From positions 1 to 64,000 of the forward strand of contig CAUJEM010000008.1 of assembly GCA_963169915.1 (NCBI GenBank): a DNA stretch of 64,000 nucleotides, read 5' to 3'. Numbering within the stretch: the first letter of the stretch is position 1; every line of letters begins with the position of its first letter. The position numbers were made by a program, and so were the translations under genes. Shown here in pieces: positions 48,038 through 56,918 of the stretch. The notes beneath the pieces are model-generated. The model searched no databases. It worked only from the letters and a program-made list of their open reading frames with translations, and had not been told where the DNA came from. The DNA is from Myxococcota bacterium (lineage in GTDB: Bacteria; Myxococcota_A; Polyangia; Polyangiales; Polyangiaceae).

Positions 48038-48043
48038 TATACT
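48038..48043 (+). promoter_or_regulatory. Candidate -10 hexamer TATACT for the iscA/erpA-like gene
   Basis: TATACT is a near-consensus -10 box. It leaves a leader of about 42 nt with a CAGGAG ribosome-binding site before the ATG at 48093, so this promoter is conventional, unlike the leaderless ones nearby. Confidence 0.4.
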
Positions 48044-48092
48044 GCCCGCCAAGCAGAGGCCGTCGCCCCCTGCCTCACAGGAGTCTCAACGC

Positions 48093-48416
48093 ATGGTGTC
48101 CATCACGCCCCTGGCAGCCCAAAAAGTGAAGGAAATTTCTGAGGCCGAGGGCCTTCAGGGCCAAGGGTTGCGGCTGCGCGTCATCGGCGGCGGCTGCGCC
48201 GGGTTCCAGTACGATCTGTACTTCGAAGAGAAGCCGGGGGAGATGGATGAGAACTTCGAGTCCAACGGCGTCAAGCTGTTCATCGACCCCCTGTCGTATC
48301 AATACCTCGACGGTACGGAGATCGACTACGTCGAGGGGGTCCAGGGCTCGGGCTTCAAGTTCGGGAACCCCAACATCTCGGGCTCCTGCGGCTGCGGCGC
48401 TTCCTTCTCTGCCTGA
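48093..48416 (+). CDS. A-type iron-sulfur carrier protein (IscA/ErpA family)
   Basis: 107 residues, the typical length. It delivers Fe-S clusters to target proteins in the cytoplasm. The three invariant Cys are present: GGGCAGFQYDLYFEE (about residue 34) and SGSCGCGASF near the C-terminus. The AAQKVKEI N-terminal helix is conserved. The ATG at 48093 has CAGGAG 8 nt upstream; an earlier in-frame start would add a non-conserved basic stretch. It may serve NarG/NarH clusters, but no isc/suf gene is adjacent. ErpA and IscA cannot be distinguished by eye. Confidence 0.88.
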   Translation: MVSITPLAAQKVKEISEAEGLQGQGLRLRVIGGGCAGFQYDLYFEEKPGEMDENFESNGVKLFIDPLSYQYLDGTEIDYVEGVQGSGFKFGNPNISGSCGCGASFSA

Positions 48417-48548
48417 GCCACGGCTCGGGGCGGGCTCTTTCCAACCTGGACGACCGTAACTTCGCTGCGCGGCGTGGCGTAGACGCCACGATCACGCGCG
48501 AGCCCTCGGGCATCGGCTCGGCGGTAGTCCTCAACCGGAGGTGTCTCC

Positions 48549-49430
48549 ATGGCGCGCGAATTCGAGGGGCCTCTCGCCCGCTACGTGGGCAAGGCGCACC
48601 AGGTTCCCCAGCTCAGCCGAGAGCAAGAAGCCACCCTCGCCCGCACATGGCGCACGACGGGCTCACCCCAGGCGGCCGACGCGCTCCTGAGGCCGCAGCT
48701 GCGCTACGTCATCGCCATCGCCTTGAAGTATCGGCGCTACGGCGTCCCCATCGCCGAGCTCATCGCGGAGGGCAACGCGGGGCTCGTCCATGCCTTGAAG
48801 AAGTACGAGCCGGACCGCGGGCTGCGCTTCGTCACCTACGCCGCGCACTGGATCCGCGCCTACGTCCTCGACCACGTCATCCGCTCGTGGAGCCTCGTCG
48901 GGGGGGGCTCCGGGGCGCTCCGCTCCAAGGTCTTTTTCCGGCTGCGGCGCGAGCGCAACAAGCTGCTCAACCTCTACGGGGACGAGCAGCGCGCCGACGA
49001 GCTGCTCGCCGAGCGCCTCGGGGTCTCCGTCGAGCAGCTCACCCTCATGCTCCAGCGCCTGGAGCAGCGTGACGTCTCGCTCGATCTGTCACCGCCCACG
49101 GCGGCGGAGGGCGCCGCCACCACCCCGCTCGAGCGGCTGGTGTCCGAGGAGCCCTCCCCGCTCGAGCTGCTGGAGGGGCGGCAACGCCAGGCGCAGCTCA
49201 CCGCCATGGTAGGACAAGCATTGTCCGTCCTGGAGGAGCGGGAGCGCTACATCGTGGAGCAGCGCCTGCTGGCAGATCCAGCGGAGGAGCTCTCCCTGGC
49301 GGAGCTGGGGCGCCGCTTGGGCGTCTCGCGGGAGCGCGCTCGGCAGCTCGAGGCGCGCGCCAAGCAGAAGCTGCGGGGTCGGCTCGCGCAGCTCGGGGTG
49401 ACCCGCGCGAGCCTCGACGACGCCGCCTGA
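48549..49430 (+). CDS. RpoH-like (sigma-32 type) RNA polymerase sigma factor
   Basis: 293 residues. Region 2 is well conserved (DALLRPQLRYVIAIALKY; IAELIAEGNAGLVHALKKYE; FVTYAAHWIRAYVLDHVIRS). The segment LRSKVFFRLRRERNKL resembles the RpoH box that separates heat-shock sigma factors from other group 3 members. Region 4 has the helix-turn-helix LSLAELGRRLGVSRERARQLEARAKQKLR. GGAGGTG precedes the ATG. It would direct RNA polymerase to heat-shock-type promoters. Many Myxococcota carry several RpoH-like paralogs, so the exact regulon is unknown. Confidence 0.87.
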   Translation: MAREFEGPLARYVGKAHQVPQLSREQEATLARTWRTTGSPQAADALLRPQLRYVIAIALKYRRYGVPIAELIAEGNAGLVHALKKYEPDRGLRFVTYAAHWIRAYVLDHVIRSWSLVGGGSGALRSKVFFRLRRERNKLLNLYGDEQRADELLAERLGVSVEQLTLMLQRLEQRDVSLDLSPPTAAEGAATTPLERLVSEEPSPLELLEGRQRQAQLTAMVGQALSVLEERERYIVEQRLLADPAEELSLAELGRRLGVSRERARQLEARAKQKLRGRLAQLGVTRASLDDAA

Positions 49431-49435
49431 GCCCC

Positions 49436-49463
49436 TTGCCTCGGCAGGAGAGCCTCATTAACC
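49436..49463 (+). promoter_or_regulatory. Candidate rnpB promoter
   Basis: TTGCCT (49436-49441) and TTAACC (49458-49463) are spaced by 16 nt, and the RNA 5' end lies about 7 nt downstream. The match is weak, but it fits the expected location between the sigma-factor stop and rnpB. Confidence 0.3.
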
Positions 49464-49470
49464 TCGGAGC

Positions 49471-49848
49471 GTCGCAGTAGTTCAGACGGTCGCGCGCGCC
49501 GCGCGAGGAAAGTCCGGGCTCCAGAGAGCAGGGTGCCGGGTAACGCCCGGTGAAGGTGACTTCGAGGACAGTGCCACAGAGAACAGACCGCCCACGCCAA
49601 AGCCCTCGGGCTCCGTGGGTAAGGGTGAAAAGGTGGTGTAAGAGACCACCGCGCGCTCGGCAACGAGCGTGGCAAGGCAAACCCCACCCGGAGCAAGGCC
49701 ATGTAGAGGGGCGCTCGAGGGCTGCTCGCCCGAGCCCCAGGGTAGGCTGCTAGAGGTTCACGGTGACGTGAACCGTAGAGGAATGATCGTCAGCGTCGGC
49801 CTGGTGACGGAGCGACGCCACAGAACCCGGCTTACGAGCCACTGCGAC
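49471..49848 (+). ncRNA. rnpB: RNase P RNA (class A)
   Basis: The catalytic RNA that matures tRNA 5' ends. The 5' and 3' ends (GTCGCAGT / ACTGCGAC) pair as helix P1. The conserved CR-I region GAGGAAAGTCCGGGCTCC appears at about 49505 and its partner ACAGAACCCGGCTTA near the 3' end (about 49820). CACAGAGAACAGACCGCC and GGTAAGGGTGAAAAGGTG mark the central conserved domain. Length about 378 nt is normal. Protein-coding predictions across this region are spurious. Confidence 0.97.
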
Positions 49849-49888
49849 CACCTCGGCGGGGCCCTTCGGGGTCCGTCGAGGTGCTTTT
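49849..49888 (+). terminator. Rho-independent terminator of rnpB
   Basis: CACCTCG pairs with CGAGGTG (49849-49855 / 49877-49883), with an inner GGGCCC-TTCG-GGGTCC hairpin closed by a stable UUCG-type tetraloop, followed by TTTT. This is the clearest intrinsic terminator in the window. Confidence 0.85.
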
Positions 49889-49898
49889 CATCGCGCCC

Positions 49899-51632
49899 TC
49901 ACTGCGCCGCGAAGACGAACGGCACGTTGACGGTGGTGGTGCCACCGGAGGCGGGGAACTGCCACCCGCGCACGCGGCCGGCGATACAGCTCGCGAGCCC
50001 ACGGTAGCCCTTGGGGTCACCGGAGGTGCTCACGCTCTGCACCGACCCGCTGGGGCCCACCACGATGGTGACGCTGACGCGCGCGCTGCTGGGGGCGTCT
50101 TTGTCGCGCGTGTCGAGGGCGGGCTGCCAGCAGCTCCGCTGCACGCTCGTCTTGTAGCGCCCCACCGTCTTGCTGATGGCGTCGCTGTCGAGCTGCTGAC
50201 CGGCCGAGCCCGAGGAGCCGCTGCCCGTCGACCCGCTGGGGCCCTTGGCGCTCCCGGCGAGGCCTCCGAGATCCAGTCCGCCTCCCGGAGCGGGGGTGCC
50301 CTTGTCGGCCGTGGCGCTGGCCTTCGGGAGAGCCCCTGAGACGCGGGCGATCTTGTCCGAGCCGCCCGCGCCCTCCGCGGACGGCGAGGGCTGCGCCTCG
50401 GGAGTCTGCGGGGCGCTGTCCGTGGGCGCCGGGGCCGCCCCGCGGGCGCTAGGCTCCGCTGACTGGCCCGTCGTGACGTAGCGCACGACCTCCTTGGGCT
50501 CTTGGTTGAAGACCACGAAGCCGATGGTCAACCCGAACAACAGCGCGACGCCCACAGCCACCCACGCGGCCATGCCCGAGCGGCGCGCGGGGATGACGAG
50601 GGCCTCGTCGCCCAGCCTGGCGCCGCTGGGTGGCGCCTCCTGCGTGAGCGCGGCGCCCGCGAGCGCCACCCCTGCGACGGGGGACGCGGCGACGGCGCCG
50701 AAGGGCGCCGCGGCCACCGGCGCCGTGGCCACAGCGACGAGCGGCGCCGCCTCTTCGACGATCGCCATCAGCTCCGGGAAGTGACTGACGGGGAGCCACT
50801 CTTCCTGGCCCTCACGCCACACGAGCGTGGTGGCCGTCAGCTCTCCGCGCTCCGCGAGCTTCTTCACCTCGGTGAGGGGCAGCGGCCCGAGCGGCTGGCC
50901 CCCGATCCCAGCGTGCCACTCCTCCGCCGCGTGAGCCGTGACGGCGGCGCTCTCTTGCTGAACGCTCGCCGCCAAGGCGCCCGTGAGGCCCCTGGGCACA
51001 GCGGCGCCCGGTGGTGGCGCCGGCGCAGCGCCCGCGGCCACTGCCAGCAGCGCCGCCGGGCTCGCCGAGACGCGCGTCCTCTCGTCGTCGTCCCCCTCAC
51101 CGTAGGCGGCCGTGGGCCGCGGGGTGGGCGCGGGGGGCGCTGGGACTGCAGGGAGCGGCGCCGTCAAGCCCGCGGTGCGGGGAGGGCTGGCGGCAGGGCC
51201 AGGCGCCCGCGCTGGGGTGGCTGGGAGAGGCTGCGTGCCACCCGCGCGAGGGGGTGGGCGGCGAGGGGCTGCGGGCTCCGCCGGCGCTGCGGCGCGCGGT
51301 GGGGCCGCCCGCGGAGGCGCCGCACGCGGAGGAGCCGCGCGGGGAGGAGCAGGCGGCGCCGGCGCGGCGACGGGCGCGGGAGGTGCGCTGGGCGGCGGCG
51401 GCGCTGAGCTGACGCCCCCGCTCACGGTCGGCGAGGTCCCCTCGCCCGTCCCCTCGGGGGGCAAGCTGCTCGCCGCAGCTGGCGGCAGGAGGCTGGCGCC
51501 GTCCCCAGCCGCCGCTGAAGACACGCGGATCATGAAGCCGCACTTCCGGCACTTCATCCGAACCGATCGACCGGCGATGGTCTCGTCGGCGATCTGGTAC
51601 TTTGCCTTGCAGCTAGGGCAGACGAACTTCAT
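49899..51632 (-). CDS. Zinc-ribbon/GYF/TonB-C membrane protein, GltJ-like
   Basis: 577 residues. MJ0042-type zinc ribbon at residues 1-38 (FVCPSCKAKYQIADE then MKCRKCGFMIRV). A Pro-rich region with RAAPP pentapeptide repeats follows (about 80-150). A GYF_2 domain lies about 240-290 (WHAGIGGQPLGPLPLTEVKK, TTLVWREGQEEWLPV), one transmembrane helix about 352-375, and a C-terminal TonB/AgmX-PglI-like domain about 480-577 (SVTIVVGPSGSVQSVSTSGD, VRGWQFPASGGTTTVNVPFV). Myxococcus GltJ has the same order and couples the Ras-like GTPase MglA to the gliding motor. The orthology is inferred; several such paralogs exist in Myxococcota. Its own GYF domain could bind the Pro-rich segments. Confidence 0.85.
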   Translation of the reverse strand: MKFVCPSCKAKYQIADETIAGRSVRMKCRKCGFMIRVSSAAAGDGASLLPPAAASSLPPEGTGEGTSPTVSGGVSSAPPPPSAPPAPVAAPAPPAPPRAAPPRAAPPRAAPPRAAAPAEPAAPRRPPPRAGGTQPLPATPARAPGPAASPPRTAGLTAPLPAVPAPPAPTPRPTAAYGEGDDDERTRVSASPAALLAVAAGAAPAPPPGAAVPRGLTGALAASVQQESAAVTAHAAEEWHAGIGGQPLGPLPLTEVKKLAERGELTATTLVWREGQEEWLPVSHFPELMAIVEEAAPLVAVATAPVAAAPFGAVAASPVAGVALAGAALTQEAPPSGARLGDEALVIPARRSGMAAWVAVGVALLFGLTIGFVVFNQEPKEVVRYVTTGQSAEPSARGAAPAPTDSAPQTPEAQPSPSAEGAGGSDKIARVSGALPKASATADKGTPAPGGGLDLGGLAGSAKGPSGSTGSGSSGSAGQQLDSDAISKTVGRYKTSVQRSCWQPALDTRDKDAPSSARVSVTIVVGPSGSVQSVSTSGDPKGYRGLASCIAGRVRGWQFPASGGTTTVNVPFVFAAQ

Positions 51633-51745
51633 TCCCGGTACCGGTCGACAGGCTGGCGCAGGATAACCTGGGCTGACCCGGCTAGCGAAGCGCTTTCCGT
51701 CGTACCAGGCTGGAATTCGGCCACCGCGCTCAAAGCAGGCGGGCC

Positions 51746-53254
51746 TCAGAGGAGCTGGAGGAGCAGCTCTTTGATGCCCTGCTTGGTGGGCTCGTCCGGG
51801 GCGAGGGGCAGGGCACGTTCCCAGGTCTCCGCGGCCTTGTTGCGGAACCCCGCCTTCTGGTAGAGCACCGCCAGGTTCTTGAGGGCAGCGAAATGCCCGG
51901 CGTTGATCTTGACGGCGGTCTCCAGCTCCTGGATGGCCTCGTAGACTTGACCGCGCTTGCCGTAGAGCAGCCCCAGGTGAAAATGGAGGCGATACGCGAG
52001 CGGGTCGATGGCGAGGCCGCGCTGCAGGTGCTGCACGGCCTCGTCGAGGCGCCCTTCCTTGTACGCTGCGACGCCAGCGACGAGCGCCGCCTCCACCTCT
52101 TGCTTGACGTCTGCCGCCGGCGCGGCCTCCTGGAGCTGCTCCGTCGGCACCGCGGCGGACAGGCTCGCCTCCACGGCGCTCACCACCTCCGCGATCTTGA
52201 AGGGCTTCTCGATGAAGTGGTCCACGCCGCAGCTCGCCTTCAGATCTTCCGCGTAGCGCCAGCCACGATAGACCGCGCTCACCATGATGATGGGGATGTG
52301 CCCGTAGCGGCGGCTCCCCTTGATGCGCCGCGCGATGTCGAAGCCGTGCACCTCGGGTAGCATGGCGTCCAGCACGATGAGATCCGGCGTCTGCTCCTTG
52401 ACCAGCCTGAGCGCGAGCAGCCCGCGGTCCGCCTCCAGCACGCGATAGCCGCGCGAGCTGAGCAGCCGCTTGAGCAGCTTGCGGATGTCCTCCTCGTCGT
52501 CGACGACCAAGATGGTCTTGCCCTGGAGGGCCGGGGGGCTGGAAGAGCGCTCTTGGGGGGGCAGCTCCGCCACGACGCTGAGCTCTTCGGAGACCTCCCC
52601 GAAGCCCTCGTCGTTGAGCTCCGCCTCGTGGGAGAAGCGCCGTGAGACGTCGTCCACGACCACGCCCGGCTCAGTGAGCGGCTCCGTGGCGGCGGGCTCC
52701 TCCGCGGGCGCGCCGGCCAAGGGCGGCAGGGACGGGGGCCGCGTCTCTTGCTCCAGCAGGCCCACCTTGCGGAGCACCTCGGGCGGGCAGTGCGGCCCGA
52801 CGTAGTAGCGCTCTCCACGGCGCTTGGCGGCGTAGGCCTGCTCGATGACGTGGGACAGCGCGGCCGAGAGCGCTACGTAGGGGAACACCCGCTTGCCGGT
52901 GACGAACTCCAGCTCGTCGATGATCTTGCGCTCGCCGGGGTTGGCGATGGCGATGAACAGGCGATCGTCCCGGACCAGCACGGGGACGATGAGGTGCTTC
53001 TCTGCGATCTCCCGGGGCAGCAGCTCCAGCGCGTCCAGATCGAGGCAGATCTGCGAGAGATCGATGCCTGGCAGCCCGTGTTGCTCGCTCAGCGCCTTGA
53101 GCGCCTCCACGTCCGTCAGGACGCCCTGCTCGATGAGCTTCGAGGCCAGGCGACCGCCGCCCGGCGCCTTCATCGCCGCGTCGAGCTGCTCCGCGGTGAT
53201 GGCGCGTTGCTGGAGGAGGATCCGCCCAAGCTGCTTCTTCGACCCGTCCGTCAT
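51746..53254 (-). CDS. Regulatory protein: GspE N-terminal-like domain, receiver domain, TPRs
   Basis: 502 residues. The N-terminal 150 residues match the GspE/PilB N-terminal (MshEN-type) fold (LGRILLQQRAITAEQLDAAM; LPREIAEKHLIVPVLVRDDR; GERKIIDELEFVTGKRV), which in relatives can bind c-di-GMP. After an acidic linker comes a receiver domain (about 248-370) with VVDDEED, phospho-acceptor Asp in LIVLDAMLPEVHG, and IEKPFKIAE. About 390-502 are TPRs (YRLHFHLGLLYGKRGQVYEA). It links signalling to a pilus- or secretion-related process by inference. The upstream TATGGT/TAGCTT region is a possible promoter. Confidence 0.82.
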   Translation of the reverse strand: MTDGSKKQLGRILLQQRAITAEQLDAAMKAPGGGRLASKLIEQGVLTDVEALKALSEQHGLPGIDLSQICLDLDALELLPREIAEKHLIVPVLVRDDRLFIAIANPGERKIIDELEFVTGKRVFPYVALSAALSHVIEQAYAAKRRGERYYVGPHCPPEVLRKVGLLEQETRPPSLPPLAGAPAEEPAATEPLTEPGVVVDDVSRRFSHEAELNDEGFGEVSEELSVVAELPPQERSSSPPALQGKTILVVDDEEDIRKLLKRLLSSRGYRVLEADRGLLALRLVKEQTPDLIVLDAMLPEVHGFDIARRIKGSRRYGHIPIIMVSAVYRGWRYAEDLKASCGVDHFIEKPFKIAEVVSAVEASLSAAVPTEQLQEAAPAADVKQEVEAALVAGVAAYKEGRLDEAVQHLQRGLAIDPLAYRLHFHLGLLYGKRGQVYEAIQELETAVKINAGHFAALKNLAVLYQKAGFRNKAAETWERALPLAPDEPTKQGIKELLLQLL

Positions 53255-53343
53255 CTCTACAGGCGCAAGCTACCATACCCCGAGCCGTTCGATAGCTCCG
53301 CGGAGCGCCCGCCCAGCGGCTGCCGACCCGGCGAGACGACGGC

Positions 53344-54453
53344 TCAGCCGTGGGCGGTCGGCGCGCCGGCCACCTGAGCCTCACGCCACTCGGTCCAGCG
53401 GCCCGCCAGGATGGCGTCTCGGGCGCCCCGGAGGAGCCGCTGATAGTAGTGCAGGTTGTGCGCGCTCAGCAGCCGGTGCCCCAAGATCTCGCCTGCGAGG
53501 TAGAGATGGCGCAGATATCCACGAGAGTACCCGCCGGCGCAGGCCAGACACTCGCAGCCCTCCTCGAGGGGTCGCGGATCGAGCTTGAAGCGCGCGTTCT
53601 TGATGACGAGCTTCCCTCCCGCGACGAAGACCTGGCCGTTCCTGGCGTTGCGGGTCGGCATCACGCAGTCGAACAGATCCACCCCGCAGCCGATGGCGTG
53701 GAGCAGGTCGGCTGGCGTCCCTACTCCCATGAGGTAGCGCGTTCGCGCTGGGTCCACGCGGGGCACGACCTCGCTCAAGACCCGGTGCATCACCGCCGGC
53801 GGCTCCCCCACGCTGAAGCCGCCGAGGGCGAGGCCCTCGAGCGGGAGCCGCGCGAGCTGCTCGGCGTGCTGGAGCCGGAGCTCCACGTCCGTCCCTCCCT
53901 GCACGCTGCCGAAGAGCGCCTGCCCGGGAGCCTTGGCGGCGAGGCAGCGCTCGGCCCAGCGGGTAGTGCGCTCCACGGCCGCCACGAGCTCGGCGCGCGG
54001 CGCGCCGGCGGGTGGGCACACGTCGAGTTGCAGCGCGATGTCGGCGCCCAAGAGCCCCTGGACGCGCATGCTCTCCTCCGGGGAGAGCAGACGCGCGGAG
54101 CCGTCGAGGTGCGACGAGAAGGCGAAGCCCTCCTCACTCAGCTTGCAGCGCGCGGCGAGGGAGAAGGCCTGAAAGCCACCCGAGTCGGTGGCGATGGCGT
54201 GCGGCCAGCGCGACAGCGCATGCAGTCCCCCCAGCTCCGCGACCGCCTCCGGCCCCGGCCTGAGCCACAGATGGTAGGTGTTCATGATCACCATCCGCGT
54301 CCCCGTGGCGGCGACCTCTGCCGGCGACAGCGCCTTGACCGTGGCCTGCGTGGCGACCGCCATGAAGGCCGGCGTGGGGACGTCCCCATGGGGCGTACAG
54401 AGCAGCCCAGCCCGCGCGTCGCCCTCACGGGCGAGCACCTGGAGCAGCGTCAC
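53344..54453 (-). CDS. tgt: Queuine tRNA-ribosyltransferase Tgt
   Basis: 369 residues from a GTG that overlaps the queA stop (GTGA). It exchanges G34 of GUN anticodon tRNAs for preQ1. Catalytic Asp residues are in ATDSGGFQAFSL (about 92) and FDCVMPTRNARNG (about 263). Base-binding GSVQGG and GGFSVGEP are present, and the structural zinc site is CECLACAGGYSRGYLRHLY with the distal His in SAHNLHYY. This start is chosen because the N-terminus VTLLQVLAREGDARAG fits the family; the longer open frame is unlike Tgt. It forms a two-gene queuosine unit with queA. Confidence 0.95.
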   Translation of the reverse strand: MTLLQVLAREGDARAGLLCTPHGDVPTPAFMAVATQATVKALSPAEVAATGTRMVIMNTYHLWLRPGPEAVAELGGLHALSRWPHAIATDSGGFQAFSLAARCKLSEEGFAFSSHLDGSARLLSPEESMRVQGLLGADIALQLDVCPPAGAPRAELVAAVERTTRWAERCLAAKAPGQALFGSVQGGTDVELRLQHAEQLARLPLEGLALGGFSVGEPPAVMHRVLSEVVPRVDPARTRYLMGVGTPADLLHAIGCGVDLFDCVMPTRNARNGQVFVAGGKLVIKNARFKLDPRPLEEGCECLACAGGYSRGYLRHLYLAGEILGHRLLSAHNLHYYQRLLRGARDAILAGRWTEWREAQVAGAPTAHG

Positions 54454-55496
54454 GCGAGCCGCTCCGGGATCCACAGGGCGTCCCCGTAGGAGAGGAAGCG
54501 GTACCGCTCCTGGATCGCCACGGCGTAGGCCGCGCGGAGCCGCTCGAGGCCCAGGAAGCACGCCACGAGAGCCAACAGCGTGCTCCCGGGCTGGTGGAAA
54601 TTCGTCAGGAGCGCGTCGACGACGCGCAGCTCGATCCCGGGGTAGAGCAAGAGCCGCGTCTCCCCGTGGAAGGGCTGGATGAGGCCCGGGCGGAGCGGAT
54701 CCGCGGCGGCCTCGAGCGCGCGGACGACGGTCGTCCCCACCGCGACCACCTTCGCGCCACGGGCGCGCGCTCGGGCGACCGCGGCGACGGCCGGCTCCGC
54801 CACCACGAGCTGCTCGGCGTGCATGTCGTGGTCGGCGAGCCGCTCGGCGGTCACCGGGCGGAAGGTCCCCAGGCCAACGTGCAGGGTGACGTACGCCACC
54901 TCGATGCCGCGCGCGGCGAGGGCGGTGAGCAATCGCTCGGTCAGGTGCAGCCCCGCGGTGGGCGCCGCCACCGAGCCCAGGTGACGGGCGAACGACGTCT
55001 GGTAGCGCTCGGCGTCCGCGGGCTCTGCGGCCCGCCCGAGGTAGGGTGGGAGCGGGACCTCGCCGCGCTCCGCGATGAGCGTCCCCACGTCTCCCTCCCC
55101 CCACAGCTCGACCTCGAGCGTCCCTGGCGCTACCGCTTCGATCGTCGCCTGGAGCGGCCCGAAGCTCAGCCGCGCGCCCACGCGGAGCCGGCTGTTGGCG
55201 CGCCCGATGGCGCTCCAGCGCTCGCGATGACCCGCCCCGCTCAGGCGCCGCAAGAGCAGCAGCTCCACCCGCCCGCCCCCGGGCAGTCGGCTGCCGAGGA
55301 GCCGCGCGCGCAGCACCTTCGTGTCGTTGAGCACCACCAGCGCTCCGGACGGGATGAGCTCGGGGAGCTGGGAGATGCGTCGGTGGAGCTCTCCCTGCCG
55401 CTCGACGACGAGCAGGCGCGCCGACTCCCGCTCCGGGGCAGGGTACCTCGCGATGAGGTCGTCGGGCAGCTCATAGCTGAGCTCTCGGGTGAGCAC
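54450..55496 (-). CDS. queA: tRNA preQ1(34) S-adenosylmethionine ribosyltransferase-isomerase QueA
   Basis: 348 residues from a GTG. It transfers the ribosyl part of S-adenosylmethionine onto preQ1 in tRNA, giving epoxyqueuosine. Family-typical stretches are YELPDDLIARYPAPERESARLL, LVVLNDTKVLRARL, GTLEVELWGEGD, YVTLHVGLGTFRPV and NFHQPGSTLLALVACFLG. Coupled to tgt by a 4-nt overlap, and 12 nt downstream of the ntrC-type gene, so the three may share a transcript. Confidence 0.95.
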   Translation of the reverse strand: MLTRELSYELPDDLIARYPAPERESARLLVVERQGELHRRISQLPELIPSGALVVLNDTKVLRARLLGSRLPGGGRVELLLLRRLSGAGHRERWSAIGRANSRLRVGARLSFGPLQATIEAVAPGTLEVELWGEGDVGTLIAERGEVPLPPYLGRAAEPADAERYQTSFARHLGSVAAPTAGLHLTERLLTALAARGIEVAYVTLHVGLGTFRPVTAERLADHDMHAEQLVVAEPAVAAVARARARGAKVVAVGTTVVRALEAAADPLRPGLIQPFHGETRLLLYPGIELRVVDALLTNFHQPGSTLLALVACFLGLERLRAAYAVAIQERYRFLSYGDALWIPERLA

Positions 55497-55508
55497 GGCG
55501 TGCGCCCT

Positions 55509-56918
55509 CTAGCGCGTTTCGAACGAGATCCCTAGCCGCGTCATCTTCCGCCAGAGGGTCGTGGGGCTGATCCCCAGGGCCTCGGCCGCGCGCTCACGGT
55601 TGCCTTCATGGTGGCTCAGGGCAGACACCACCGCTTGCCGCTCCGCCTCGTCCACCACGGCCGCCAGGGTCTTGCCGCCTGCGTCCGACGGCGGCTCCAG
55701 GGCGGGCGCGTTCGGCAGGAGGTCGTCGATGTCGATGACCCCGCCGCTGCAGAGCGCCACGGCCTGCTCCACCAAGTTCTCCAGCTCCCGGATGTTGCCA
55801 GGGAAATCATAGCCTGCGAGCCGCGCCACCACGCCGTCTCCGAAGTGCGCTGCGCGGCCCATCTTCCGCGTGTGCTTGGCCAGGAAATAGTCCGCCAACA
55901 GCGGCACGTCTTCGCGGCGCTCGCGGAGCGGCGGCAAGATGAAGCGGGCCACGTTCAGGCGGTAGTAGAGGTCCCGGCGGAACTGCCGCTCCTCCACGGC
56001 CGCCACCAAATCCACGTTGGTCGCCGCGATGACCCGGATGTCCACCCGGACCGACTTGTTCTCCCCGATCCTGCGCACCTCCCCTTCCTGGATGGCCCGC
56101 AGCAGCTTGGCCTGGAACGCCATGGAGGTCTCGGCGATCTCATCGAAGAAGAAGGTCCCGCCGTCTGCCTCCTCGAACATGCCCTTGCGGGCCGTCATGG
56201 CGCCGGTGAAGGCGCCCCGGGCGTGACCGAACAGCTCGCTCTCCAGGAGCGTCTCGCTGATGGCCGCGCAGTTGACGATGACGAAGGGTTTGTTGACGCG
56301 CTTGCTGTTGGCGTGCACCGCGCGGGCGATGAGCTCCTTGCCCGTGCCGCTCTCCCCGGTGATGAGCACCGTGGCGTCCGTGGGGGCGACCTTCACCACT
56401 CGCGTCAGCACGTCCCGGATGGCCTGCGAGCGTCCGATGATGTTGTCGAAGTGGTAGCGCTCCTTGAAGTCCTGCGCGAAGGCCTGCACCTGCCCGTGCA
56501 GCTTCCGGCTCTCCACCGCCTTGCCCACCTTGACGAGGATCTCTTGCTCGCTGAAGGGCTTCTGGATGTAGTCGAAGGCCCCGAGGCGCATGGCGTCCAC
56601 CGCGCTCTCGATGGTGCCATAGGCGGTCATGACGATGACCTCGGTCATCGGCTGGGCCTCCTTGATGGCGCGCAGGACGTCGATGCCGTCGAGCTTGCCC
56701 ATCCGCAGATCCGTGATCACCAAGTCATAGGCGCCCGTGGCGCCGAGCTGCTTGCCCTCTTCGCCGTCTGCCGCCTCGTCCACCTCGAAGCCCGCGCCAC
56801 GCAGCATCATGGCCAAGGTGGTGCGCATGTTGCGCTGATCGTCCACGATGAGGATCTTGGAGCTCACGTCGGGCGGAGGCTCCGCGGGCGGCTGCGGGGG
56901 CGCCGCGCTCATCGCCAT
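55509..56918 (-). CDS. NtrC-family sigma-54-dependent response regulator
   Basis: 469 residues. Receiver domain about 15-135 (VDDQRNM, phospho-acceptor Asp in DLVITDLRMGKLDG, IQKPFSEQ). AAA+ domain about 155-390 with Walker A GESGTGKE, the sigma-54 contact loop GAFTGAM, Walker B GGTFFFDEI and FILPPLRERREDVP. Fis-type HTH at the end (NRERAAEALGISPTTLWRKM). It would activate sigma-54 promoters when phosphorylated. A GGAGG site precedes the ATG. No cognate kinase is adjacent on the same strand, so the input is unknown. Its Pro-rich N-terminus (PPQPPAEPPP) is short. Confidence 0.93.
   Translation of the reverse strand: MAMSAAPPQPPAEPPPDVSSKILIVDDQRNMRTTLAMMLRGAGFEVDEAADGEEGKQLGATGAYDLVITDLRMGKLDGIDVLRAIKEAQPMTEVIVMTAYGTIESAVDAMRLGAFDYIQKPFSEQEILVKVGKAVESRKLHGQVQAFAQDFKERYHFDNIIGRSQAIRDVLTRVVKVAPTDATVLITGESGTGKELIARAVHANSKRVNKPFVIVNCAAISETLLESELFGHARGAFTGAMTARKGMFEEADGGTFFFDEIAETSMAFQAKLLRAIQEGEVRRIGENKSVRVDIRVIAATNVDLVAAVEERQFRRDLYYRLNVARFILPPLRERREDVPLLADYFLAKHTRKMGRAAHFGDGVVARLAGYDFPGNIRELENLVEQAVALCSGGVIDIDDLLPNAPALEPPSDAGGKTLAAVVDEAERQAVVSALSHHEGNRERAAEALGISPTTLWRKMTRLGISFETR

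Noticed and set aside
48413-48443. A terminator after the iscA/erpA-like gene (GAGCC...GGCTCTTT)
   Set aside because: The stem is only 5 bp with a 13-nt or larger loop and three T residues, too weak to list.
49550-50007. Protein-coding frames across the RNase P RNA region
   Set aside because: The region shows conserved RNase P RNA sequence and pairing. The frames are short, basic and overlap the RNA and its terminator.
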